Source: an uncultured Bacilli bacterium (lineage in GTDB: Bacteria > Bacillota_I > Bacilli_A > RFN20 > CAG-449). Taken from it: 5,220 nt of DNA. Positions 1-5,173 of the stretch are shown here, one piece after another; the first letter of the stretch is position 1; the number at the start of each line of letters is the position of its first letter. The translations under genes were made by a program, and so were the position numbers. The notes beneath the pieces were generated by a model, which did no database searches, was not told the origin of the DNA, and worked only from the letters and a program-made list of their open reading frames with translations. The stretch lies in NCBI GenBank assembly GCA_947593895.1, contig CANQDY010000091.1, positions 1-5,220 on the forward strand. Direction: 5' to 3'.

Positions 1-966
1 CAACATTGTATAATTTTGTTTCGCAAATCCTTGATATGCATTTTGGATCATCGATATATCTGTGCCCATTTTATTAGCGTTATCCGCCATATCAGTAATT
101 GCTTGTTTTGATGCTTTAGCAGCTGCTACTGTATCCCCATCTAAGGAACTTATTAAACTTGCACTAAAGGATGTGACCACTTCCATATATTGATTAGCAT
201 CCATATTAGCGTCCTTGTAAGCGTTATTTGCATCTGCAAAAACTTGTTGTTGAGCTTTTAATAAATTATCATATTCATCTTTTACATCTTCGATTGACTT
301 CCCAACGCTCGTTGCATATTCCTCAACACTTTCTGCTTCTGTACCAAAAAGGGTTTTAACTCCACCCTCTAATTGCTCAAAATCGGCATAACCTTTAACA
401 GCATCTACTCCAAGATTAATAAATTCTTTTCCGACTTCTTTAACCACATTAACTAATCCTTTAAATCCGGCAATTATACCTTCACTTATAAGATTAGATT
501 TTATTAAATCGCCTAACTTTAAAGTGCTAGTTCCTGCATTATTTTCTTCTTTCGAAAATTCTTTTAATTGAGAAACATTTGACACATTTGCTTTTTCCAT
601 CGCTTCAATTGACATTTTATTTTTGTCAATTTCTTTGCTAGTTTTATTAACCTCTGCAGTTGCTTTATTTAAAGCAATTTGCCATTGTTTAGTTATTTCA
701 CTATTATCACCATATTCGGATTTTATCATTTCTAATTTTTTAGAGGTAGCATCTACTTCTTTCTGTTGCTCATTTAATCTTTTAGAAAGCACTTCATTAA
801 CACGATTTAAATCATTTATACTAGCACTGTTTTTGTCAAAAGTACTGGTAGCAACTTTTAATTCGCTTCCCAAAACCTTTAGATTAGTAGTTATATCTTT
901 TAAAGCCTTTTTATAATCGCTTTCTCCGACTAATTTAACCGTTCCTCCAAAACTAGCTCCTGCCAT
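1..966 (-). CDS. Phage tail tape measure protein, N-terminal 322 residues (partial)
   Basis: The tape measure protein sets tail length. Tail chaperones coat it while the tube polymerises around it, and in many phages it later helps DNA enter the cell. The visible part begins with a Gly-rich start (MAGASFGGTV), then a Lys/Glu-rich, probably coiled-coil stretch at about residues 15-140, then a more hydrophobic segment at about 158-190. Next come blocks I recognise from Firmicute siphovirus tape measures: YADFEQLEGGVKTLFG (193-208), YMEVVTSFSASL (260-271) and the Ala/Asp-rich run ending in NAYQGFAKQNYTML (309-322). The frame is still open at base 1, so most of the protein lies outside the window. 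The ATG at 966-964 is preceded by an ideal GAGGAGGT about 6 bases upstream, and the frameshifted chaperone ORF ends 14 bases before it. The position after the G/GT chaperone genes is the standard one. Family assignment is secure; length and C-terminal domains are unknown. Confidence 0.95.
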   Translation of the reverse strand, partial: MAGASFGGTVKLVGESDYKKALKDITTNLKVLGSELKVATSTFDKNSASINDLNRVNEVLSKRLNEQQKEVDATSKKLEMIKSEYGDNSEITKQWQIALNKATAEVNKTSKEIDKNKMSIEAMEKANVSNVSQLKEFSKEENNAGTSTLKLGDLIKSNLISEGIIAGFKGLVNVVKEVGKEFINLGVDAVKGYADFEQLEGGVKTLFGTEAESVEEYATSVGKSIEDVKDEYDNLLKAQQQVFADANNAYKDANMDANQYMEVVTSFSASLISSLDGDTVAAAKASKQAITDMADNANKMGTDISMIQNAYQGFAKQNYTML

Positions 967-980
967 ATTCTACCTCCTCT

Positions 981-1208
981 CTAATCTGGCAAAAATTCTC
1001 CATCGTGATCTGCAAGCTCAGCAAGTTCTCGATAGCTTTTACCTGTTAAAACAAAATCATAATGATTTTTGAAATTTGAATATAATTTATTGAACTTCCA
1101 ATATGTCATTCTGCCAATTTCCTTATCAGAATATCTGAGCAATGTATGACCTACAAAATAAATCCACGAGAAATCGATTTCATCATCGTATTCCTCGTGG
1201 ATTACTCG
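981..1208 (-). CDS. Tail assembly chaperone -1 frameshift extension (lambda gpT-like part of gpGT)
   Basis: This is a 75-codon open frame in the -1 frame relative to the short chaperone. It is entered after Asn119 by a -1 slip on A-AAA-AAC and ends at TAG (983-981). It has no plausible start of its own at the 5' end. The deduced fusion is 119 + 75 = 194 residues. The extension begins RVIHEEYDDEIDFSWIYFVG and contains EIGRMTYWKFNKLYSNF, an Arg-Met/Trp/Tyr-rich pattern common in T-type chaperone extensions ('E-x-x-R-M-T ... F'). In lambda, the longer GT form is made at a few percent of the short form, and both are needed to load the tube protein onto the tape measure. The stop sits directly before the tape measure ribosome-binding site. 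It is too short and start-less to be picked up as a separate gene, so it is easily missed in annotation. Confidence 0.9.
   Translation of the reverse strand, partial: RVIHEEYDDEIDFSWIYFVGHTLLRYSDKEIGRMTYWKFNKLYSNFKNHYDFVLTGKSYRELAELADHDGEFLPD
1161..1203 (-). promoter_or_regulatory. Stimulatory RNA hairpin downstream of the -1 slippery site
   Basis: The mRNA sense strand (1203 down to 1161) can fold into a nearly perfect hairpin. AATCCACGAGGAAT pairs with ATTTCTCGTGGATT (13 Watson-Crick pairs plus one G-U), then comes one bulged A, then CGAT pairs with ATCG around the loop GATGAA. The outer ten pairs are a perfect inverted repeat (1161-1170 with 1194-1203). The stem begins 4 bases after the slippery heptamer, or 5-6 if the terminal A-U pairs are open, which is about the distance expected for a pausing structure. 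It lies entirely within the -1 frame extension and includes two bases of the zero-frame stop codon. Confidence 0.88.
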
Positions 1209-1564
1209 TTTTTTGAATCATTATCTACTTCAGTTGAATCAACTGTTAAATTCTTTATAATTCTTGTGGTTTCTTCAAATCCTACCTCCGAAATAATTCT
1301 TCCAACTTGTTTTTCATTGATAAATTCTTTTTTCTCTTCAACAGGCAAATCTTCATTTGCCATATCGATAGCCTCATTGATCATAATCATCAAGCCATTT
1401 TTCAAATCTCTTATATTAATATTGTCTTTTTCTTTATCTTCAACAATTTCTCCCCAAGCGGACAGACTTCCATATTGTTGTTGAATTTCTTCTAATACGT
1501 TTAAATTAAAACAAATTGGATATTCTCTTTTAGATGTCTTAATATAACCAACTTTATCTTTCAT
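1202..1564 (-). CDS. Tail assembly chaperone, short form (lambda gpG-like)
   Basis: This 120-residue protein is the short tail assembly chaperone. It binds the tape measure protein in the cytoplasm during tail assembly and is not normally part of the virion. Features typical of the Firmicute family are CFNLNVLEEIQQQYGSLSAW (18-37), MIMINEAIDMANE (59-71) and QVGRIISEVG (86-95), followed by a charged tail VDSTEVDNDSKNE. The ATG at 1564-1562 has AAGGAGAA at good spacing. Its position between the major tail protein and the tape measure gene fits the role. The last codons (TCA AAA AAC GAG TAA) contain a canonical -1 slippery heptamer, so a fraction of ribosomes should continue into the next entry. 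A terminator-like hairpin lies just upstream of the gene and may lower its expression relative to the tube protein. Confidence is high from motif match plus synteny plus the frameshift signal. Confidence 0.93.
   Translation of the reverse strand: MKDKVGYIKTSKREYPICFNLNVLEEIQQQYGSLSAWGEIVEDKEKDNINIRDLKNGLMIMINEAIDMANEDLPVEEKKEFINEKQVGRIISEVGFEETTRIIKNLTVDSTEVDNDSKNE
1208..1214 (-). promoter_or_regulatory. -1 frameshift slippery heptamer A-AAA-AAC
   Basis: The minus strand reads TCA AAA AAC GAG TAA in the zero frame, so the heptamer A AAA AAC fits the X XXY YYZ rule exactly. After a one-base slip back, both tRNAs can re-pair, and reading continues CGA GTA ATC in the -1 frame, which stays open for 75 codons. 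The zero-frame stop comes one sense codon after the site. Tail chaperone genes of siphoviruses use sites of this kind very widely. Confidence 0.92.
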
Positions 1565-1583
1565 AACTAATTCTCCTTATGTT

Positions 1584-1619
1584 AAAAAAACAGAAAATCA
1601 ATTTTGACTTTCTGTTTTT
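1584..1619 (-). terminator. Terminator-like hairpin between the small tail ORF and the chaperone gene
   Basis: The minus strand has AAAAACAGAAAGTCA (1619-1605), a four-base loop (1604-1601), then TGATTTTCTGTTTTT (1600-1586), giving 14 Watson-Crick pairs plus one G-U. The stem runs into a T tract of seven (1590-1584). The shape is that of an intrinsic terminator for leftward transcription, but the stem is mostly A-T, so termination is probably partial. Because of the A-rich flank it could also work rightward. It overlaps the last codons and TGA stop of the 56-residue ORF and ends about 20 bases before the chaperone start codon. It may attenuate transcription so that tube protein is made in excess over chaperone and tape measure. 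Confidence 0.55.
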
Positions 1620-1768
1620 GGTTTATTATCTTTTGAATCATTAACTAATTCAACAAAATCTTTTATTTCTTCATAACGTTCCTTTGAAACAGTTAACTCC
1701 TCACCTATTTTATATCTTTTTTTCATATCGTTTTTATCAACAAAAATACTTTTTACCTTAACTTTCAC
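1598..1768 (-). CDS. Small phage protein of unknown function, 56 residues, GTG start
   Basis: This short gene starts with GTG at 1768-1766, preceded by a textbook AAGGAGGT six bases upstream. It opens 14 bases after the major tail protein stop. The product begins MKVKVKSIFVDKNDMKKRYK and continues with a charged helix-like part (TVSKERYEEIKDFVELV, 26-42) and a Lys/Asn/Gln-rich end. The pattern 'MKVKV...F.D......Y..GE...VS.ERYEE' is one I recall from small proteins that lie in phage structural operons near the tail tube gene; their function is not established. No membrane segment, Cys or catalytic motif is visible. The terminator-like hairpin overlaps its 3' end. Coding status is well supported by the ribosome-binding site and composition; function is open. 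Confidence 0.8.
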   Translation of the reverse strand: MKVKVKSIFVDKNDMKKRYKIGEELTVSKERYEEIKDFVELVNDSKDNKPKTESQN

Positions 1769-1782
1769 AATAGACCTCCTTC

Positions 1783-2361
1783 TTATACCACTGGTGTTAA
1801 TAATTTATCAAGATATTCATCAGCTTCTTGAACAGAATCAAAAGTTTCATGTTTTTCCCAGTCTCCTTCTTTAAGACCATTAAACGCTTTCTCTAAACGC
1901 ATTACTTTTGCTTCGATTGATGAAGTACTAAATTCAACACTTGAACCTTTTGTTTTATTATCACTTGTAATACTTTTAAATTTTACTCTTGGGAAAAATT
2001 CAACTTTATATTTTCTTTCGCCATTATAAACTTTTGGAATTATATGTCCATAAGCAATTTCAGGAGCAATGTCATCAACATTTCTTGTAACTTCGCCTTC
2101 TTCACTAATATCATTGCCAAATAATCCTGCCACAAATTTATCTTCATCATCTGCAATTGTAATATTCAATGTACCATCTATAAACGAATCATCTGATTCT
2201 GCTAAACTGTCGTTAGCAAATAATTCAGCAGTTGAATTATTGGGAGTGAACTTTTCATCAACAACTTTTTCAAAATTAGGTACCGTTTCTTCTTCCAAAG
2301 CCTTTAATTTATCGTTATCATGAAAATTATATTTTGCTTTTCTAAAACCAATTCTAGCCAT
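1783..2361 (-). CDS. Major tail tube protein (Firmicute phage phi13-type family)
   Basis: This 192-residue protein is the likely subunit of the tail tube, stacked as hexameric rings around the tape measure. Supporting features are its usual length (about 190-200 residues), the N-terminus ARIGFRKAKYNF, and the conserved centre IAYGHIIPKVYNGERKYKV (102-120) followed by EFFPRVKFKS (121-130). The C-terminal part DSVQEADEYLDKLLTPVV also looks typical. The rest is rich in beta-forming and acidic residues, as expected for a tube fold. ATG at 2361-2359 is preceded by AAAGGATG. It starts 1 base after the stop of the preceding tail completion gene. I looked at its 3' end for a frameshift into an Ig-like extension, as some phages have. 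It ends cleanly at TAA and the next gene follows with its own ribosome-binding site. Confidence 0.92.
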   Translation of the reverse strand: MARIGFRKAKYNFHDNDKLKALEEETVPNFEKVVDEKFTPNNSTAELFANDSLAESDDSFIDGTLNITIADDEDKFVAGLFGNDISEEGEVTRNVDDIAPEIAYGHIIPKVYNGERKYKVEFFPRVKFKSITSDNKTKGSSVEFSTSSIEAKVMRLEKAFNGLKEGDWEKHETFDSVQEADEYLDKLLTPVV

Positions 2362-2362
2362 T

Positions 2363-2707
2363 TTACATCATCCTTTCTTTTTCAAATGTGCAGGTTTTAT
2401 AATAAAGACCAGTTTCTTCATCAAAAGATTCCTTACTATCTCCTGTCCAAACCCACTCATTGGCTTTCATTCTTCTTTTTATTTCCTTTGCTATTTTTAA
2501 AAAATTATTAACACTAAAAATATCAATATCTACTGATACAATACTTGCTATATCTTCATCATTTGCATTTAATCCAGGTGTTTCTACAATTACTGACCAA
2601 GTAATATATGTAGTTTCATGACCTGTGTATTTTATTTCAGCAACTGGAATTTTTAAATCATCAATTACTATTTCATCACCTAAAATAACTTGTAATTCAC
2701 TATTCAT
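2363..2707 (-). CDS. Tail terminator / tail completion protein
   Basis: This 114-residue protein probably caps the tail tube and joins it to the head-closure ring. The recognisable core is YTGHETTYITWSVIVETPGL (27-46), then VSVDIDIFSVNNFLKIAKEI (58-77), and a late E-E-T-G-x-Y-Y-K-T segment (98-106). This is the layout I know from Firmicute phage tail completion proteins ('TYI.W......P.........VDIDI.S.......L..I'). A longer reading from TTG at 2713 would add two residues. I prefer ATG at 2707 because AAAGGTGA is about 6 bases from it but only about 1 base from the TTG. That ribosome-binding site lies inside the last codons of the preceding gene, suggesting translational coupling. Position between gp10-like and major tail protein is the standard one. 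The exact family name differs between annotators. Confidence 0.83.
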   Translation of the reverse strand: MNSELQVILGDEIVIDDLKIPVAEIKYTGHETTYITWSVIVETPGLNANDEDIASIVSVDIDIFSVNNFLKIAKEIKRRMKANEWVWTGDSKESFDEETGLYYKTCTFEKERMM

Positions 2708-2709
2708 TT

Positions 2710-3135
2710 TCAATCACCTTTTATATATTTATTTTGAACTTTTAACATTTCATCTTCTATTTGTTTCTTATTAAATGATTTGCGAAAAAAAGGCTTTTTA
2801 GCCTCTGTTGGAGTACCAAATTCTCTTGCCAAGGCTTTTAAAGGAATTGGAGTTCCTTGAGGATATTTTTTGGTCGGAACTCCATCATATCCATAAAATC
2901 CTATATATGTATTTATTCCATCGTCACTAGGAGTCTTATAAACTCTAGTTATTTTCAAACCCTTTTCTAATGATTTTGTTGTTTTAAAAACTCGTTTCAT
3001 ATTTGTTAATACATTTTTATGAACTACTTTAGCTCCAGCATTAGTCATTTCTCCAAATATTGTATCTGCACTATCCTCAAGTTCTTCTAACGCCTTAACA
3101 ATTTCTAATGGTTCAACTATTTCAAACTTTGCCAT
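2710..3135 (-). CDS. HK97 gp10-like phage protein (head-tail joining / tail component)
   Basis: This is a 141-residue member of the HK97 gp10 family, small basic proteins encoded between head closure and tail terminator. In several siphoviruses they act in neck or tail assembly. An N-terminal helix-rich part (about 8-50) includes ALEELEDSADTIFGEMTNAG and is followed by a conserved C-terminal block: GTPIPLKALAREFGTPTEAK (94-113) and KPFFRKSFNKKQ (114-125). The 'EFG..... PFFR..F' signature is the diagnostic feature of the family. ATG at 3135-3133 has AAAGG at acceptable distance, inside the preceding gene, with a 14-base overlap. It ends with TGA at 2712-2710, two bases before the preferred start of the next gene. 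Confidence 0.9.
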   Translation of the reverse strand: MAKFEIVEPLEIVKALEELEDSADTIFGEMTNAGAKVVHKNVLTNMKRVFKTTKSLEKGLKITRVYKTPSDDGINTYIGFYGYDGVPTKKYPQGTPIPLKALAREFGTPTEAKKPFFRKSFNKKQIEDEMLKVQNKYIKGD

Positions 3136-3457
3136 TTGACTGCCTTTTTGTTAAATCAGTAACAGTTAATTCTAATATTTCTGATGATGACGAATAAGTC
3201 CTTTTTATCGCATATTTTTTATTAGTGTCCAAATCAATAATAGTCTCTTCACCATGATAAGAATTAAGCATTATTTCAACAATTAAATCAGCATTGTATC
3301 CTAATTTTTCAGAATGCTCTTCTTCTTTCCTCGTAACAAATTTAAAATTAGCCGGTATAGGATTTGATTGAATTTCCTTAGAGTTTTCAAATCCATCAAT
3401 ATCTTTAAATTTTTGATACGAAATAAATGATATTACATGATTCCAATTACTATTCAT
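3122..3457 (-). CDS. Head closure / head-tail adaptor protein
   Basis: This 111-residue protein probably forms the ring that closes the connector after packaging and receives the tail. The C-terminal half shows the pattern common in phage head-tail joining proteins: LIVEIMLNSYHGEETII (58-74), then YAIKRTYSSSSEILELTVT (82-100), matching 'F.I....Y.GE.......Y.I.R.Y.....IELT'. The frame is open to a GTG at 3466, which would add three residues. ATG at 3457 is the better start because AGGTGAT sits about 7 bases from it. It overlaps the preceding gene by 8 bases and the following one by 14, so the connector genes are probably translationally coupled. Assignment rests on motif pattern plus order; the sequence is not strongly diagnostic on its own. 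Confidence 0.78.
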   Translation of the reverse strand: MNSNWNHVISFISYQKFKDIDGFENSKEIQSNPIPANFKFVTRKEEEHSEKLGYNADLIVEIMLNSYHGEETIIDLDTNKKYAIKRTYSSSSEILELTVTDLTKRQSNGKV

Positions 3458-3749
3458 TAGTATCACCTGTTTTATAATTTTTTAACAATGACATCTTATC
3501 TCTAATACTTTCATACATTTTTAAGTATTTATCTGTATCAGATCTATCATTTCCTCGATAAGCCTTAACATAATTGGTTACACAATTTAAAGCTAAATTA
3601 TTATATTTACCTTCTTCATTTGGCTTAAAAATTTCCTCATTTATACCTGTTTCTTTGCAATCTAAAATACAGGCTTCAATTAATGATTTTATTTCATCGT
3701 CAAACAAATTTGAATAAATATAACATCTAGCTTTAATTTTATTTAGCAT
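3450..3749 (-). CDS. Head-tail connector protein, gp6-like (DNA packaging adaptor)
   Basis: This 99-residue, mostly helical protein matches the HK97 gp6-like connector family, whose members form a ring under the portal. Visible pattern: LFDDEIKSLIEACILDCKET (15-34), then NLALNCVTNYVKAYRGND (51-68), then YLKMYESIRDKMSLLKNY (75-92). The usual family plan is D-x-E-I-x-x-L-I-x-x-A at the start, a middle helix with Y, and a C-terminal Y-x-x-x-x-x-x-M-S-L. ATG at 3749-3747 is preceded by AAGGTGAT at good spacing. It follows the stop of the Cys-rich frame by 20 bases, and in this phage class the gp6 gene normally comes directly after the major capsid gene. This supports the view that the long Cys-rich frame belongs to the capsid gene. 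Confidence 0.87.
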   Translation of the reverse strand: MLNKIKARCYIYSNLFDDEIKSLIEACILDCKETGINEEIFKPNEEGKYNNLALNCVTNYVKAYRGNDRSDTDKYLKMYESIRDKMSLLKNYKTGDTNE

Positions 3750-3769
3750 ATAATATCACCTTCTTATAT

Positions 3770-5167
3770 TTATTTTTTCTTTTTTGTAGTTTTAGTAGTT
3801 TTTGAAACTTTTACATTTGTTTCTGCATTGGCAATACTTGATGTTTCTGAATTAGAAACTTCATTAATTTCATAATTTGCACTATCTAAATTATTATTTG
3901 GAAGTTTAATTTCAGTTTTATAATAATCACAATTTTTACAATGATATTCATAAACTGGACCTAATACAAGTGGATGATCATAATCAATATCATGTAAAAC
4001 AGTTACTCTTCTAGTTTCCTGATGACAATCTTTACATTTATATATTGCTATATAACAATAATCTTCAATTAATTCACTTGGTTCTTCAATAGTAGGAATA
4101 GGATCTTCAGTATGAAAATGTCCAGTATACTCTTTTGTATAATCACAAGTACTACATTCTCCCCAAGTACCATTTGACAAAGTATGACTTCTATCAGATG
4201 TTTCGCCACAATCACAAACTAAGTTTTCAATTTCATCATCATAACTTTCAACTGTCCAACTATGCATATGATTTTCAGAATAACTAACTTCACAATCTGG
4301 ATTTTGACAATCATAAGTTACTTTTGTTTTAGTATCGTTATAAGACTTACTAAAATTATGAGGGACTTCCTTCCTATTTGTTTCTTTATTACATTCTGTA
4401 CAATAAGTAATATCGGCATAACAATAACTGTCTTTTGAATTAGTAAATTCTTTTTTAGTAGACTCTACATGTTGATGTGTATAACTATAACCACAACTTT
4501 CACGATTGCATTCATAAAAGACTCCATAATAAGGAACTGGTGTTTCATTCCAATCATGCCCAACACTTCTAACTCTTTCAGCATTACAATTCATACAATT
4601 TGAAGTTGCTGTATAACAAACTTCTTTAGTATGAGCATATTCAATTGTTTCGTCACCAAATGAATGCCCTTGAGCGTGAGTACTTATTGTTTTACCACAT
4701 TCTGTACAATAAACTCTTTCGTTATAGCAAGCTTGAGAAGCATCATGAGTATATTCTTTCTCAATACCATCTGAATTACAGACATGTTCTTCTAAAACAA
4801 CGTCTGTAAAATCAAACTTAACAATGCTCTCATTATCTACTAATACTTCAAATGTATCTGAATTATTTTCAATTCTAAAAACATTATCTTTTTCAAAATC
4901 GATATTTTCTTTGGTTATTTCATCATTTTTTTTGAAAGTCATTTTTTTGCCAGTTTTGACAATTGAAAATGGAAAATAATTTCCCTCTTGTTCAGATGGA
5001 TTACTGCTAAATTCAGTATAATTAAATACGTACTTTAAGTTACCAGTTACTTTACCATTTTCATCTACAGAAACATTATCTACTAAATCATTTACTGATT
5101 TTCCGTATAAAATAGTTTCCTCGTTAGGAATATTTATCTCTTTATTCCCCGATTTGCCGGGATCACT
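3770..5167 (-). CDS. Cys/His-rich C-terminal extension of the major capsid protein, probably made by +1 frameshift
   Basis: This is a 465-codon open frame with no ATG, GTG or TTG until codon 76 (ATG at 4942), and that ATG has no ribosome-binding site. The 75 codons before it look coding and form one domain with what follows (LYGKSVNDLVDNV ... GNLKYVFNYTEFSSNPSEQ ... DNVFRIENNSDTFEV ... VVLEE, about residues 20-126). I recall similar beta-rich domains behind phage capsid genes, but cannot verify it here. Counted from the ATG, residues 55-338 carry 23 Cys and many His in alternating modules: C-Y-x5-C-x2-C-x(9-10)-H at 72, 109, 174 and 296, and Y-x-C-x(2-4)-C types at 145, 212, 243, 263 and 335. 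A linker follows, then a Lys/Thr end (KTTKTTKKKK). No signal peptide or membrane segment is seen. Inference: a few capsid subunits display zinc-binding or redox-active repeats on the head. Alternatives are a separate non-ATG gene or a one-base sequence error. Coding is near certain; function is not established. Confidence 0.8.
   Translation of the reverse strand, partial: SDPGKSGNKEINIPNEETILYGKSVNDLVDNVSVDENGKVTGNLKYVFNYTEFSSNPSEQEGNYFPFSIVKTGKKMTFKKNDEITKENIDFEKDNVFRIENNSDTFEVLVDNESIVKFDFTDVVLEEHVCNSDGIEKEYTHDASQACYNERVYCTECGKTISTHAQGHSFGDETIEYAHTKEVCYTATSNCMNCNAERVRSVGHDWNETPVPYYGVFYECNRESCGYSYTHQHVESTKKEFTNSKDSYCYADITYCTECNKETNRKEVPHNFSKSYNDTKTKVTYDCQNPDCEVSYSENHMHSWTVESYDDEIENLVCDCGETSDRSHTLSNGTWGECSTCDYTKEYTGHFHTEDPIPTIEEPSELIEDYCYIAIYKCKDCHQETRRVTVLHDIDYDHPLVLGPVYEYHCKNCDYYKTEIKLPNNNLDSANYEINEVSNSETSSIANAETNVKVSKTTKTTKKKK
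3929..4780 (-). repeat. Array of diverged Cys/His protein repeats in the capsid extension
   Basis: Four A-type modules, C-Y-x5-C-x2-C-x(9-10)-H, are encoded at 4664-4729, 4556-4618, 4358-4423 and 3992-4057. Their cores are CYNERVYCTEC, CYTATSNCMNC, CYADITYCTEC and CYIAIYKCKDC, each followed 10-11 residues later by H in a [GPL]-H-[SDN]-[FWI] context. B-type modules (YECNRESC, YDCQNPDC, LVCDC, GECSTC, YHCKNC) lie between them, some ending in H-x-H. The spacing of the three Cys is invariant while other residues vary, which indicates structural or metal-binding constraint. At DNA level the repeats are mostly diverged, except for a 16-base identity (see findings). Confidence 0.85.
5147..5162 (-). 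promoter_or_regulatory. Short GC-rich hairpin after the +1 site
   Basis: The sense strand TCCCG (5162-5158), loop GCAAAT, then CGGGG (5151-5147) can pair with four G-C pairs and one G-U. This is the most GC-rich spot in an otherwise AT-rich window and lies directly after the tandem stops, where a stimulatory structure would act. A second small hairpin, TTCCT-AACG-AGGAA, follows at 5130-5117. I could not find a convincing partner for a pseudoknot by eye. Confidence 0.5.
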
Positions 5168-5173
5168 AGGGTG
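5163..5173 (-). promoter_or_regulatory. Proposed +1 programmed frameshift site CCC-TAG-TGA
   Basis: The sense strand reads ACA CCC TAG TGA in the capsid frame. A peptidyl-Pro tRNA on CCC can slip forward to CCT, after which AGT GAT CCC GGC is read in the +1 frame, open for 465 codons. A slow stop codon in the A site behind CCC-T is the classic arrangement for +1 shifting, and two adjacent stops ensure that unshifted ribosomes end. Listeria phage PSA was reported to extend its capsid and tail proteins by +1 frameshifting near the 3' end of each gene; the resemblance is from memory. A small hairpin follows six bases after CCC. Confidence 0.7.

Noticed and set aside
623..916. Plus-strand open frame of 97 codons opposite the tape measure gene
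   Set aside because: It is antisense to a well-recognised protein, has low-complexity Leu/Ser/Phe composition, and matches the pattern of a shadow frame in AT-rich DNA.
1146..1495. Two plus-strand open frames opposite the tail chaperone
   Set aside because: They are antisense to the chaperone gene, rich in Phe/Ile/Ser as expected for reversed Lys/Glu/Asp codons, and have no convincing ribosome-binding site.
1783..1800. Frameshift extension at the end of the tail tube gene, as in phages with Ig-like tube extensions
   Set aside because: The gene ends at TAA with no slippery motif, and the following ORF has its own strong ribosome-binding site.
2069..2511. Plus-strand open frames opposite the tail tube and tail completion genes
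   Set aside because: They lie antisense to recognised structural genes and show no family pattern.
2363..2713. TTG at 2713 as the start of the tail completion gene
   Set aside because: The ribosome-binding site is too close to the TTG and ideally spaced for ATG at 2707.
3458..3466. GTG at 3466 as the start of the head closure gene
   Set aside because: The AGGTGAT ribosome-binding site overlaps this GTG and is correctly spaced for ATG at 3457.
3929..4780. CRISPR array or DNA-level tandem repeat
   Set aside because: The periodicity is in the protein (Cys/His spacing). DNA copies are diverged and unevenly spaced, with only one 16-base identity.
3770..4942. The 390-codon ATG-start frame as an independent gene
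   Set aside because: There is no ribosome-binding site before the ATG, and the same frame is clearly coding for 75 more codons upstream without any usual start codon. An internal start remains possible but is the weaker reading.
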